This document shows, piece after piece, positions 1-8,770 of a DNA stretch of 64,000 nucleotides. A program made the translations under genes and the position numbers. Under the pieces are notes generated by a model. It was not told the DNA's origin, ran no database searches, and saw only the letters and a program-made list of their open reading frames with translations. Within the stretch, counting starts at the first letter, position 1. Each line of letters opens with the position of its first letter. The stretch covers positions 310,001 through 374,000 of the forward strand of contig NZ_LIVT01000002.1 of NCBI RefSeq assembly GCF_001905905.1, read 5' to 3'. The stretch comes from Streptomyces sp. CB02366. Lineage in GTDB: Bacteria; Actinomycetota; Actinomycetes; Streptomycetales; Streptomycetaceae.

Positions 1-1863
1 CCTCCGGGAGCCTCGGCGGCCGCCCGGCCCGCCGCGCCCTCGAAGGACGCGGCGAAGGCCGCGAAGAAGTCCGCCGCGAGGACCGCGGAGAAGATCCGCG
101 AGGCGATGGCGGTGAGCCGTCAGCAGAGCATGGGAAGCAACGCGCTGGCCGTCGGTTCGCAGGGGGTCTCGGGCGGTAGGAGCATGCTGCTGGCCAACCC
201 GCACTTCCCGTGGCAGGGCAAGAACCGCATGTGGCAGAGCCAGCTGACGATTCCGGGCGAGGTCAACGTCTCCGGGGCCGGCCTGCTCGGATTCCCGGCG
301 GTGAACATCGGCTACAACGAGAACGTGGCCTGGAGCCACACGGTCGCCACGGTCGCCCCGTTCGGGCTGTTCGACGTGCAGGTGGATCCGCTGAACCCCA
401 CCTCGTACCTCGTGGACGGCGTGTGGGAGCGGATGACCTCGCAGCAGGTCGGGGTCGACGTGCTCAAGCCGGACGGCTCGCTCTCCAGGGTCACCCGGAC
501 CCTGTGGTCCACCCGCTACGGCCCCATCACCACCTCGGTCCACGGCCAGGCGCTGCCCTGGGTGGTGAGCGCGCACGCGGTACGCGATGTGAACATGCAC
601 AACCTGCGGGCGCTGAACACCTGGTTCCGCCTCGACCAGGCCACGGACGTGCACGACGTGGTGGACATCCTGGAGACCACCCAGGGCATCCCGTTCTTCA
701 ACACCGTCGCCTCCGACCGCAAGGGCGACGCCCTGTACGCGGACATCCAGGCCACCCCGAACATCACCGACGAGCTGGCGGAGTCGTGCCTCACGCTCAC
801 CGGCCGACTGCTGTTCCACCAGACGCTGCGGCTGCCGAACGTGCCGCCGGTCTCCATCCTCGACGGAAAGCGCAGCGCGTGCGACTGGCCCGACGACCCG
901 GACGCGGCCGCTCCCGGACTGCTGGCCCCGCACAGGCAACCCCGCCTGATCCGTTCCGACTTCGCGGGCAACGCCAACGACAGCGCCTGGCTGGCCAACC
1001 CCGAGGAGCCGCTCGCCTTCCCCCGCGTGATGGGCGACACCTCGGCGCCGCGGTCGCTGCGCACGCAGGAGCTCATCCTCACCGCGCAGAAGCGGATCAA
1101 CGGCACCGACGGCCTGTCGGGCAGGGGCTTCACACCGGAGACCATGGGGAAGCTGCTGTTCTCCGACAACAGCAGGGCTGCCGACCTGGCCCTCAACGCG
1201 ACCGTGACCATGTGCCGGAACGCCCCCTTCGGGCACATCCTGGTGGACGGGGTCCTCGTCAACGTCAGCGAGGCGTGCCCGATCCTGGCCGCCTGGACCA
1301 GCCACGACTACTCGGCGGACAGCCGGGGCTCCTGGCTCTTCGCCAACTACTGGGCCTACCTGCTCAACGGGCGGGGCGTGGAGAAACTGCCGTGGCGGGT
1401 CCCCTTCGACCCCAAGAACCCGGTCCACACGCCGAATTCGCTGGACGCCGGCCACTCCGACGTCAGCGCCGCGTTCGCCCGGGCGGTGCTCGCCCTGCGC
1501 AAGGCGGGCATTCCCCTGGGCGCCCCGCTCTCGGACGTCCAGAAGATCACCCGGAACGGGGAACGGATCCCGATCCACGGTGCGCTCGGCCAGCTGGGCG
1601 TGCTCAACGTGATCACCCCCGGCCAGGTCGACGGAAAATTCGACGTCGTCTTCGGATCCAGCTTCGTCCAGCAGGTGCGGTTCACCGCGGAGGGCCCCCC
1701 GGAGGCGTACTCCGTCATGGCCTACTCCCAGTCGGCCGATCCGACCTCCGAGCACTACGCCGACCAGACCAGATTGTTCTCGGCCGGAACGTGGGTGACG
1801 GAGCGGTTCACGGAGGAACAGATCGCGGCTTCCCCGAAGCTGCGGACCAAGGTCCTGGAATGA
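1..1863 (+). CDS. Penicillin acylase family Ntn-hydrolase, 5' partial
   Basis: The frame is open from the first base, so the true start and the alpha subunit lie outside the window. The visible part begins with an Ala/Lys-rich linker that would be removed during maturation. It is followed by Gly-Ser-Asn-Ala (Ser codon at 136-138), the position where this family autocleaves to expose the N-terminal Ser nucleophile of the beta subunit. The motif LLANPHFPW and the later RSDFAGNANDSAW stretch are typical of the acylase beta chain (PvdQ, aculeacin and penicillin acylases). Such enzymes are usually exported and hydrolyse amide bonds of acyl side chains, such as acyl-homoserine lactones, lipopeptides or beta-lactams. 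The substrate cannot be read from the sequence. An esterase gene follows after 46 bp, and cotranscription is possible. Family assignment is strong; specificity is unknown. Confidence 0.88.
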   Translation, partial: PPGASAAARPAAPSKDAAKAAKKSAARTAEKIREAMAVSRQQSMGSNALAVGSQGVSGGRSMLLANPHFPWQGKNRMWQSQLTIPGEVNVSGAGLLGFPAVNIGYNENVAWSHTVATVAPFGLFDVQVDPLNPTSYLVDGVWERMTSQQVGVDVLKPDGSLSRVTRTLWSTRYGPITTSVHGQALPWVVSAHAVRDVNMHNLRALNTWFRLDQATDVHDVVDILETTQGIPFFNTVASDRKGDALYADIQATPNITDELAESCLTLTGRLLFHQTLRLPNVPPVSILDGKRSACDWPDDPDAAAPGLLAPHRQPRLIRSDFAGNANDSAWLANPEEPLAFPRVMGDTSAPRSLRTQELILTAQKRINGTDGLSGRGFTPETMGKLLFSDNSRAADLALNATVTMCRNAPFGHILVDGVLVNVSEACPILAAWTSHDYSADSRGSWLFANYWAYLLNGRGVEKLPWRVPFDPKNPVHTPNSLDAGHSDVSAAFARAVLALRKAGIPLGAPLSDVQKITRNGERIPIHGALGQLGVLNVITPGQVDGKFDVVFGSSFVQQVRFTAEGPPEAYSVMAYSQSADPTSEHYADQTRLFSAGTWVTERFTEEQIAASPKLRTKVLE

Positions 1864-1909
1864 GCACGCGGAAGCCTCGGAAGCGGAAGCCTCGAAAAGG
1901 GAGAACGCA

Positions 1910-2998
1910 GTGAAGAGAACAGTTCCTCGGTGGCGGCTCGCACTGGTGTGGACGCTCGCCGCCGTGGCGACCGTGGTCGCACCGGCAAGTCCGGCCGGCG
2001 CCTCCGGCCCGGCCACCGCGCCCCCGACGATGCCGGACGGCTTCGGCCTGACCCAGGTCGGCGCGGCGGTCGGCGACGCCCACGACTTCTACCTCACGGT
2101 GAACACGCCCCAGGTCAAGGGCGAGCAGCACATCAAGATCATCCTGCCGAGCGGCTACTACGACGATCCGGACCGGCGCTATCCGGTGATGTACTTCCTG
2201 CACGGCTCGCCCGACGACCCGGTCGGCCAGACGTATCCGGCCCTGAAGACGTCGGACCGGATGATCACCGTGATCCCGGACGGCGGCCCGCGGGGCTGGT
2301 ACGCCAACTGGCTGAACCAGAAGACCGCGGCCGGCGCCCAGAACTGGGAGACCTTCCACCTCGACCAGGTGATCCCGTTCATCGACGCCAACCTGCGGAC
2401 CGTCCCCACCAAGAAGGGCAGGGCCATCGCCGGCGTCTCCATGGGCGGGTTCGGCGCCTTCCACTACGCCCAGGCCCGTCCCGACCTGTTCCGCCACACG
2501 GCGTCCCTCTCCGGGGACATCGACCTGTCGGCCCGGTCCATGGACCTCCGGATGGCGGTGGTCGCCACGCTCATCGACGCGCAGGGCGTCGCCTGCGCCT
2601 CGGCGTCCGGGGTCTGCGACCCCGCCGACTCCCCCTACAAGCCGGGGGTGGACAGTGACGCCGCGTTCGGTTCCCCCTACCCGGTGTTCAACGCCGACTG
2701 GCGGTGGAACCAGGTCGATCCGTCCCAGCACATGGCCAAGCTGGCCAAGGGCGGGGTCGGAGTCTCCATCTACGTGGGCGAGGGCAACGGCACGATCTTC
2801 GACCTGGAGTTCTGGGTCGCGGGCGCGGCCAAGAACGTCAAGGCGGCCATGGACGCGCTGGGCATGTCCTACTACTACGTCAACTACGGCGACGGAGCCG
2901 GCTGGGGCACCCGGTGCGACGGCGGCCACAACGGCGGCTGCTGGGAGGAGGACCTGCGCGACCTGATCCCCCGGCTGGAGAAGGAGTTCGCCTCCTGA
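1910..2998 (+). CDS. Secreted alpha/beta-hydrolase esterase, Ag85/esterase D-like
   Basis: The 362-residue protein starts with a Sec-type signal peptide: basic start, hydrophobic core, and a likely cleavage after an Ala-rich segment near residue 34. The mature part is an alpha/beta hydrolase of the esterase D/antigen 85 type, with the nucleophile elbow GVSMGG (Ser177), a VIPDGG strand-loop, and a C-terminal His340 in DGGHNGG. A GTG start at 1910 follows a GGGAG ribosome site. It is a paralogue of the Tat-exported esterase at 11825-12811, sharing the PDGGxxGWY and NWExFH blocks. The gene probably forms a unit with the upstream acylase and ends at a strong hairpin. The likely role is acyl-ester hydrolysis or transfer outside the cell; the substrate is unknown. 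Confidence 0.88.
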   Translation: MKRTVPRWRLALVWTLAAVATVVAPASPAGASGPATAPPTMPDGFGLTQVGAAVGDAHDFYLTVNTPQVKGEQHIKIILPSGYYDDPDRRYPVMYFLHGSPDDPVGQTYPALKTSDRMITVIPDGGPRGWYANWLNQKTAAGAQNWETFHLDQVIPFIDANLRTVPTKKGRAIAGVSMGGFGAFHYAQARPDLFRHTASLSGDIDLSARSMDLRMAVVATLIDAQGVACASASGVCDPADSPYKPGVDSDAAFGSPYPVFNADWRWNQVDPSQHMAKLAKGGVGVSIYVGEGNGTIFDLEFWVAGAAKNVKAAMDALGMSYYYVNYGDGAGWGTRCDGGHNGGCWEEDLRDLIPRLEKEFAS

Positions 2999-3005
2999 GA
3001 ACGGC

Positions 3006-3043
3006 CGCCCTCCGTCGCCCGCCGCCGCGGGCGGCGGAGGGCG
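3006..3043. terminator. Bidirectional intrinsic-type hairpin
   Basis: A 17-bp GC-rich stem (3006-3022 with 3027-3043, one G-T wobble) and a 4-base loop lie between two convergent genes. There is no clear U-tract, which is common for actinobacterial terminators. Confidence 0.6.
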
Positions 3044-3133
3044 CGGTCCGTTCCCGGCCGCCGGGCTCCATCCGGCGTGGAATGCCGGGCGGCTCCACCC
3101 GCTCGGGGCAGGGGCGCGCCGTCGTCGGTGCGG

Positions 3134-4174
3134 TCAGGAGCGGGCGCGCAGTACCGTGCGCTGGGCCCGTCGCAGCACCGGTCCCGGAGCGACCCCCAGA
3201 TCGTCGGCGAGGCGGCGGCGGGCACGCTCGAACACCGTCAGGGCCTCGGCCTGGCGCCCGTTCCGGTGCAGTGCCCGGATCAGCAGGGCCGCCAGCGGCT
3301 CGTGGAGGGGGTACGCCGCCGTGAGCGCGAACAACTCGGCCGTGGCCTCCGCGTGCTGACCGAGCCGCAGCTGTGCCTCCAGCTTCCCCTGCGTGAGGGC
3401 GATCCTGCGCTCGGTGAGCCGCAGCCGCTCTCCTTCGGCGAACGGCCCGGGGAGCCCGGCCAGCGGCTCCCCCCGGAAGAGCCCCAGTGCCTGGGCGCAC
3501 AGGCTCACCACCGCACGGGGTTCGCCCGCCCGCTCCGCCTGTGCGACGGCGGCGGACAGCTGCTCGAACCGTGCCACGTCCACGTCGACCGCCTCGGAGG
3601 CCAGCCGGTAGCCGCGGGCGCCGTGCTCGATGACCGGGTCCGGCCCACCGGCGGTGCACAGGGCCTTCCGCAGCCGGTAGACGTAGACGGGCACCACGTT
3701 CCCGGTCGGCGGCTCCGCGCCCCACACCCCGTCGAGCAGTTCCCGCCGGCTGAAGGACCGCCCGGCGCCCAGCGCCAGGACCGCCAGGACCGCTTGCTGA
3801 CGCAGATGCCCCGCGTCCAGTCGCCGCCCTTCCTGCCGGACCCGCAGGGGACCGAGCAGCGAGACCCGGAGCCGGCCGGCCGCCGTCGGCGGAGCCGGGG
3901 CCTGCGGGGGCGGCCTGTGGGCGGGGGTGCGGACGCCGCGTCCGGGGACGACCAGTCCGCAGTCGAAGGCGTGCACGATGGCGGCGTCCCGGTCACGGAG
4001 ACCGAGCTTCACCAGGACGCCCGCGAGGTGCTCGGCGACGCTCTCCTCGGAGAGGGCGAGGGCGGTCGCGATCTCGTCGTCCCGCAGGCCGCAGCCGACC
4101 GCCGCGAGCACCCGGCGCTCCGGGGGCGAAAGCCGGGTGGCGGCGGGGTGGCCGGTGACGGCGGTCGTCGGCAT
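3134..4174 (-). CDS. LuxR-HTH / SARP (AfsR-type) fusion transcription regulator
   Basis: The 346-residue protein has three parts. Residues about 14-70 are a LuxR/GerE-type helix-turn-helix (LSPPERRVLAAV, EIATALALSEESVAEHL). A Pro-rich linker follows. Residues about 100-195 are an OmpR/PhoB-like winged helix (VSLLGPLRV, LRQQAVLAVLAL, RRELLDGVWG, VYVYRLRKAL). Residues about 200-340 are a bacterial transcriptional activation domain made of TPR-like helices. The last two domains define SARP regulators, which usually activate secondary-metabolite or local clusters by binding direct repeats near -35. The extra LuxR HTH at the front gives two DNA-binding heads, which is unusual. It is the last gene after the FHA and kinase genes (48 bp from the kinase stop), so kinase phosphorylation of this regulator, as in AfsK/AfsR, is an attractive inference. 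Confidence 0.85.
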   Translation of the reverse strand: MPTTAVTGHPAATRLSPPERRVLAAVGCGLRDDEIATALALSEESVAEHLAGVLVKLGLRDRDAAIVHAFDCGLVVPGRGVRTPAHRPPPQAPAPPTAAGRLRVSLLGPLRVRQEGRRLDAGHLRQQAVLAVLALGAGRSFSRRELLDGVWGAEPPTGNVVPVYVYRLRKALCTAGGPDPVIEHGARGYRLASEAVDVDVARFEQLSAAVAQAERAGEPRAVVSLCAQALGLFRGEPLAGLPGPFAEGERLRLTERRIALTQGKLEAQLRLGQHAEATAELFALTAAYPLHEPLAALLIRALHRNGRQAEALTVFERARRRLADDLGVAPGPVLRRAQRTVLRARS

Positions 4175-4222
4175 CCCTGTACCCCCGGGCTCCGTTCGGA
4201 CGGCTCTCTTGCGGTGCGGTGG

Positions 4223-5755
4223 TCAGGCTAGGGAGGGGCCGCCGGGCCGGGTATCCGGAACGATCCGGAGTGACAGGCTTCCGGAGGCCGCACCGGACGC
4301 CCCGGGCCCGGCGCCCCGCACCGGGGGCGCCGCCGGCCCGTCCGCCCCGGTGGGCGGGGGCGCCGCCGTTCGGCCGGGGCCTTCCGAGGGGCCGGTGCAC
4401 CAGGGGAGGGCCGGGTGGTCCTTCGTGCGGACGGCGGGGAGCCAGGCCGTGGAGTGCCCGTGCTCGCCGGGAAGGCGGATCCGGAACCAGAGGGTGGAGT
4501 GCAGGTCCGCCTCGTCGATGATGGGCCAGCCGTCGCGCAGCCGGCAGTCCGTTTCGAGGACGTCCCCGTGCCACACCCGCGTCGGCACCACGTTCTCGGC
4601 CGTGTAGGGCCGGTGCGGATCGATCGCGAGGCCCAGACTGCACGCCGGGTGGCGGCCCTCGCGGTCCTGGCAGCCCCGCTCGGCGTTGAACACCCGGATG
4701 CGCACGGGAGGACGTCCGGCGTCCTCTCCGCCCCACATCCACCAGAGCCCGCCGGTGAGCGTCCCCGCGCACGCGACGAGGGCGGCGAGGACGCCGAACC
4801 GGGAGGGGAACCGGGGGCGCGGCGACCGGCGGCCGGGACTCGGCGCGGCGGCCATGATCCGTTCGAGCAGGCTCTCGGCGGTGTGCGCGGCACGGGCCTC
4901 GTGCGTGGGGGCGAGGCAGTCGGCTGCCAGAGTGCGCCAGAACTCCGGTACGGCGTGGTCCATCCGCAAGGCCGCCCGGCCCTCGCCGTACTCCTGCACG
5001 GCGGCTCCTCGCGTGATGGGGGTGGCGCCGGGAAACGGCGAGACCCCCGCGGCGAACACCTCGTGGATCACGATCCCGAGAGCCCAGATGTCGGCCGTGG
5101 GCCGGACCTGGACGCCGCGCTCCCCCAGTGGCTGCCGCCACCGCTCGGGGGGCAGGTAGTCCGGGGTGCCCACGGGGGCCGCGTAGCCGTGGGTTCCGCT
5201 GAGTTCGATGGCGAAGCCGAAGTCCGAGAGCCGCACCCCGCCGTCCCGGTGGACGAGGATGTTCTCGGGTTTGAGGTCGGTGTGCACCCAGCCGCTGCGG
5301 TGGAGGTGGGCCAGGCCCTCGCAGACGCCGGTGATGATCCGGCCGCCCTCCTCCTCGGTGATCCCGGCGGCGAGCAGTTCGCGCAGGCTGCACCTGGCCC
5401 GCTCCATGACCAGGACGATCGCCCCGTCGAGCGCGGGCCGGTCCGGGGCGTCCAGTACGAGGGTGTCGAGGAGCCTGATGAGTCTCGGGTGGGGCGCCCG
5501 CCGGCCGAGTTCGACCTCGCGGCTCGCCGCTTCGGCCACGTCGCGGGCCTGGCGGGGCGCCAGTCCGGCGGTGGGCATGACCTTGAGGGCGACTTCGGGG
5601 CCGTCCGGCCGGTCCGCCGGCCGTGCGGCGTAGACGGTGGCCCAGCCTCCGGAACCGATCTGCTCGGTGACGGTCCACTCGCCCACGCGGTACCCGGGGG
5701 GCAGGATTCCGGACCGGTCGCCGCTTTCGGACGCGGCCCGGTGCTGCGGGGGCAC
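4223..5755 (-). CDS. Membrane Ser/Thr protein kinase (PknB/AfsK type)
   Basis: The 510-residue protein is translated from a GTG. The N-terminal kinase domain (about 20-300) has the Gly loop IGSGGWATVY, the ATP Lys58 in VALKV, catalytic Asp160 in HTDLKPEN (HRD written as HTD), Asp178 of DFG, the APVGTPDYLPPE activation/P+1 segment and a DIWALGIVIHE helix. It therefore looks catalytically competent. A transmembrane helix at about 318-340 is followed by an extracellular segment of about 150 residues without a recognised sensor fold. The gene starts 7 bp after the FHA gene stop, so the two are almost certainly cotranscribed; FHA domains bind phosphothreonine. The C-terminal tail is Pro/Gly rich. 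The role as a signalling kinase is confident; the signal and targets are unknown. Confidence 0.92.
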   Translation of the reverse strand: MPPQHRAASESGDRSGILPPGYRVGEWTVTEQIGSGGWATVYAARPADRPDGPEVALKVMPTAGLAPRQARDVAEAASREVELGRRAPHPRLIRLLDTLVLDAPDRPALDGAIVLVMERARCSLRELLAAGITEEEGGRIITGVCEGLAHLHRSGWVHTDLKPENILVHRDGGVRLSDFGFAIELSGTHGYAAPVGTPDYLPPERWRQPLGERGVQVRPTADIWALGIVIHEVFAAGVSPFPGATPITRGAAVQEYGEGRAALRMDHAVPEFWRTLAADCLAPTHEARAAHTAESLLERIMAAAPSPGRRSPRPRFPSRFGVLAALVACAGTLTGGLWWMWGGEDAGRPPVRIRVFNAERGCQDREGRHPACSLGLAIDPHRPYTAENVVPTRVWHGDVLETDCRLRDGWPIIDEADLHSTLWFRIRLPGEHGHSTAWLPAVRTKDHPALPWCTGPSEGPGRTAAPPPTGADGPAAPPVRGAGPGASGAASGSLSLRIVPDTRPGGPSLA

Positions 5756-5761
5756 CGCGGC

Positions 5762-6550
5762 CTACCGCCCGGTCGGGGGCTGGACTCTGCGCGGCAGGAG
5801 CGCGAGGTGCTGCTCCCCCACGATGCCGAATCTCAGAGCGATCGCCACCACGGCCTCGCGCTTGCCGTTCCGGCGCTCCGTCCGCCCGGCGCCGTCGGCC
5901 GCGGGGACGTCCACCCTCAGCTTCTCGTCCGCCAGGTAGTCGATGTGCGAACTGACCGCACGCGCCGTCAGTCTGGCGCACGCCGGGTGGCCCCGGAGCC
6001 GTTCGACGACCTGGGGGGTGGTGGGGACCGCGACGGGCCAGGCGTCCCGCAGCCACGGTTCGCACAGTGCGACGAGCACCAGGAAGTAGGTGGAGGTCTC
6101 GTCCAGCGAGTACGCCGTCAGGGTGCGGCTCTCCCCCGATCCGTCCGTGAACCGCGGATCGAGGTAGACGTGGTCGGGGGCGAACACCTGGAAGCTGACC
6201 GGGGTGTCGCTGCGGGAGGGCAGCACCACCCGGGAGAACTCGAAGGGGATCGAGGCCCCGAGGCGGCGCGGCGGAACCCGGAGGTACTCCCCCGCCCCTT
6301 CCGGGTTCTCCACGAGATAGCTGTGGGTGCTGCTGAGATTGCTCAACTGCCAGTGGTCGTCGGTCGCCCGGATCTCCCCGGCGAGGCGGGACACGGTGGA
6401 CTCGGCCAGGCGGAGTTCGACCGGCGTGGTGGCCGAGCCGCGGCCGAAGCGCGCGCTCTCTCCGGGGCCGAGCCGGAGCGTCACGGGAGCGCTCTCGGCC
6501 CCGCCCGGCAGATGCACGACAATCCCGCTCAACGCTCCCCCGTCCCCCAC
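5762..6550 (-). CDS. FHA domain protein with C-terminal helical region
   Basis: The 262-residue protein has a GTG start. The N-terminal half carries forkhead-associated motifs: an FGRG strand end (about 35-38), a beta-strand with S-V-S-R (about 53-56), and a later NLSSTHS loop in place of the usual N-G. This fold binds phosphothreonine peptides. The C-terminal half has predicted helices (PQVVERLRGHPACARLTARAVSSHIDYLADEKLRV) resembling the winged-helix region seen in actinobacterial FHA proteins that sit beside kinases. It is the first gene of the FHA-kinase-SARP operon. It probably scaffolds or reads out the downstream kinase. There is no membrane segment or signal peptide, so it acts in the cytoplasm. 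Confidence 0.78.
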   Translation of the reverse strand: MGDGGALSGIVVHLPGGAESAPVTLRLGPGESARFGRGSATTPVELRLAESTVSRLAGEIRATDDHWQLSNLSSTHSYLVENPEGAGEYLRVPPRRLGASIPFEFSRVVLPSRSDTPVSFQVFAPDHVYLDPRFTDGSGESRTLTAYSLDETSTYFLVLVALCEPWLRDAWPVAVPTTPQVVERLRGHPACARLTARAVSSHIDYLADEKLRVDVPAADGAGRTERRNGKREAVVAIALRFGIVGEQHLALLPRRVQPPTGR

Positions 6551-6657
6551 GGTTTCCCAACGGCATGGGGCACGCTACCGCCTGTGAGCACCGTCCTACC
6601 GAGTGGTATCAGTCACGTTTAGGACAGCTGCGGGGAGGCGGACGGGCAGTCGGCCCG

Positions 6658-8742
6658 TCAGGGGGCGGGGGCTCCCGAACGCAGCGGAGCCACGGCGCGG
6701 TCGCCGAAGGGGGCCCAGGGCTGCCAGCCGCCGCCCGGCCGGGCCTGCACGCGGGTACGCACCCGGCCCTCGGTGGAGACCGTGAAGACGTGGATCCGCC
6801 CGGTCGCGTCCATGGCGGCGGCGGGGGCGGCGGCGAGGAGGCCGCCGGGCTCGCCGAACTCGCCTCCGGGATCCCAGCCCCCGCCGGGCGCGTACTGCCA
6901 CCGGTGATCGAGCCGATCGCCCCCCGGTGACAGCGCGAAGGCCTCCAGCCGGCCGTCGGCGCCGGGCAGGAGCAGCGGAGTCCCGGCCGACCAGCCGAAC
7001 AGGGGCAGCCAGTCGTCCCACCCTCCGCTCGGTGCGGACTGGCGGCGGTGGAACGCCCCCGCACCGGACGGTCCGAGGGCGGAGACGGTGAGCCGCCCGC
7101 TGCCGTCGCGCGCCACGCGCGGGGCCGCGCCGGCCGCGGTGCCGAAGCGGGCCCACGAGGACCAGGAGCCGCCCGGCGACAGCTGCCACCGGTGGCGGAT
7201 CTCCGCGCCTCCGGGCTGGAGGCTGAACACCTCCAACCGCCCGTCGGTATGGGCGGCGACGACGGGCGGGGCTCCCGCCGGGCCGCCGAATCCGGGCTCC
7301 CACGCGTCCCACGTGAGGGCCCCGGGCGACCCCTGCCGACGCCGGGAGACCACGGCGCCGCCGGGGCTCAGGGCGAAGACCTCCAAGCGGCCGGCGGCGT
7401 CGCGCGCGACGGCGGGGGCGGCGCCGGCCGGTCCGCCGAACTCCTCCCAGTCGTACCAGCCTCCGTCCGGCCGCTGGACCCGGTGGTGCAGGTGGGCGCC
7501 GCCGGGGGCGAGGGAGAAGACCTCCAGCCTGCCGTTGGTGTTGCGGCCGAGGGTGGGGACCGCGCCGGCCGGCCCGCCGAACTCCTCCCACGCCGACCAG
7601 GTGTCGGTGTCCGGGTCGAGCTGGACGCGCCGCAGCATCGAGCGGTCCGCGTCGTCGAGGGCGAAGACGTTCAGGCGGCCCTGGGCGTCCTGGGCGGCGA
7701 CCGGATTGTCCGGGCTCTGCCAGAAGGGCGGCGTGTCCTGCCAGTGCAGCGGGGCCAGGTACAGGCCGCGCCCGAACCAGCCGGCGGCGCTCGCGTACCA
7801 GCGGTCCCCGTCGGCCACCGGCTCGACGGCGTGCCCGGCCACATGTCCGGCGTAGCCGTCCAGGCCGAAGCGGAAGGGGTCGCGGGAGACGAGGACGTCG
7901 GTGCCGGTGTATCCGCCGCGGGGCCCGATGAACAGGTAGTACCAGCCGTCCTTCGCGGTCACGAAGGGCGATTCGGTGACGGAGACCCCGGAGGCGGCGG
8001 TGCTGGGGTCGGCGTAGGCGATGCCCGGCTCGCCCCAGTGGAGCAGGTCGTCGGAGCGGCGGTAGCAGACCAGGTGGCGGCCGTCGGAGGCGGCCAGCTC
8101 GGTGTAGTACATGACCCACTCGGCGCCGATCCGCACCACCATGGGGTCGCGCGCGGCGCGCCCCCGGAAGAGGGGACCCGAGGGGATGCGGGTCCAGGTG
8201 AAGAGGTCCGGGGAGGTGGCGAGGTTGATCGCGGCCCCGGCGGCGCCTCCCGCGGCGTAGAACATCCAGTACCGGCCATCGGCCTCGATGACGTGCGGGG
8301 CCCACAGGTGCTGTTCGCCGTGGTAGGCCGGGGCGACGGTCAGCGCGTCGGCATGGCTGGTCCAGGGCCCGTACGGGTGGGGGGCAGAGGCGTGGACGAA
8401 GGAGGTCTCGGCGGAGCTGTCCGGTACCTGACCGGGGGCGACGCTGTCCCCGACGATGCCGAAGAGGTGCCATCGGCCGTTCGCCCTGATCAGGGTGTGG
8501 TCGTTGAGGTAGCGGCGGCGGCCGGGGGTGGAGGGGTCGTAGACATGGGTGAAGGAGCCGGCGCCCACCCACTGCGCCTGGAGAGCGGTCGCGGCGGTCG
8601 CGGCGGTCGCGGCGGTCGCGGCGGTCGCGGCGGTCGCGGCGGTCGCGGCGGTCGCGGCGGTCGCGGCACGGGCCGTGAGCGGAAGCATGAGGGCTCCCGC
8701 TCCGGCCGCGCGCAGCAGGCGCCGCCTGCTGATCGATTGCAC
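6658..8742 (-). CDS. Tat-secreted GH43-like five-bladed propeller with C-terminal PLL lectin propeller
   Basis: The 694-residue protein has a GTG start with CTGGAG 6 bases upstream. Its Tat leader (SRRRLLRA, then a hydrophobic core) runs into an Ala-Ala-Thr run encoded by nine 9-bp repeats. Residues about 60-340 resemble glycoside hydrolase family 43/32-type five-bladed propellers (YLNDHTLIRANGRWHLFGI, HLWAPHVIEADGRYWMFYA, RDPMVVRIGAEWVMYYTEL, TESPFVTAKDGWYYLFIG). Acidic residues in each block could serve as the catalytic set. Residues about 345-690 hold seven repeats of about 50 residues centred on GRLEVF with Trp-rich connectors, as in PLL-type fucose/glycan-binding lectin propellers. The likely role is secreted glycan recognition or cleavage. 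It is the last gene of the propeller operon, 28 bp after the lysozyme-like gene. Confidence 0.82.
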   Translation of the reverse strand: MQSISRRRLLRAAGAGALMLPLTARAATAATAATAATAATAATAATAATAATALQAQWVGAGSFTHVYDPSTPGRRRYLNDHTLIRANGRWHLFGIVGDSVAPGQVPDSSAETSFVHASAPHPYGPWTSHADALTVAPAYHGEQHLWAPHVIEADGRYWMFYAAGGAAGAAINLATSPDLFTWTRIPSGPLFRGRAARDPMVVRIGAEWVMYYTELAASDGRHLVCYRRSDDLLHWGEPGIAYADPSTAASGVSVTESPFVTAKDGWYYLFIGPRGGYTGTDVLVSRDPFRFGLDGYAGHVAGHAVEPVADGDRWYASAAGWFGRGLYLAPLHWQDTPPFWQSPDNPVAAQDAQGRLNVFALDDADRSMLRRVQLDPDTDTWSAWEEFGGPAGAVPTLGRNTNGRLEVFSLAPGGAHLHHRVQRPDGGWYDWEEFGGPAGAAPAVARDAAGRLEVFALSPGGAVVSRRRQGSPGALTWDAWEPGFGGPAGAPPVVAAHTDGRLEVFSLQPGGAEIRHRWQLSPGGSWSSWARFGTAAGAAPRVARDGSGRLTVSALGPSGAGAFHRRQSAPSGGWDDWLPLFGWSAGTPLLLPGADGRLEAFALSPGGDRLDHRWQYAPGGGWDPGGEFGEPGGLLAAAPAAAMDATGRIHVFTVSTEGRVRTRVQARPGGGWQPWAPFGDRAVAPLRSGAPAP
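8585..8665. repeat. Nine perfect 9-bp tandem repeats (GCGGTCGCG)
   Basis: The nine copies are in frame and encode the Ala-Ala-Thr run directly after the Tat leader of the GH43-like protein. Copy number changes would alter linker length without a frameshift. Confidence 0.95.
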
Positions 8743-8770
8743 GGGACACTCCAGGGGGTGCGGCGGGCCG

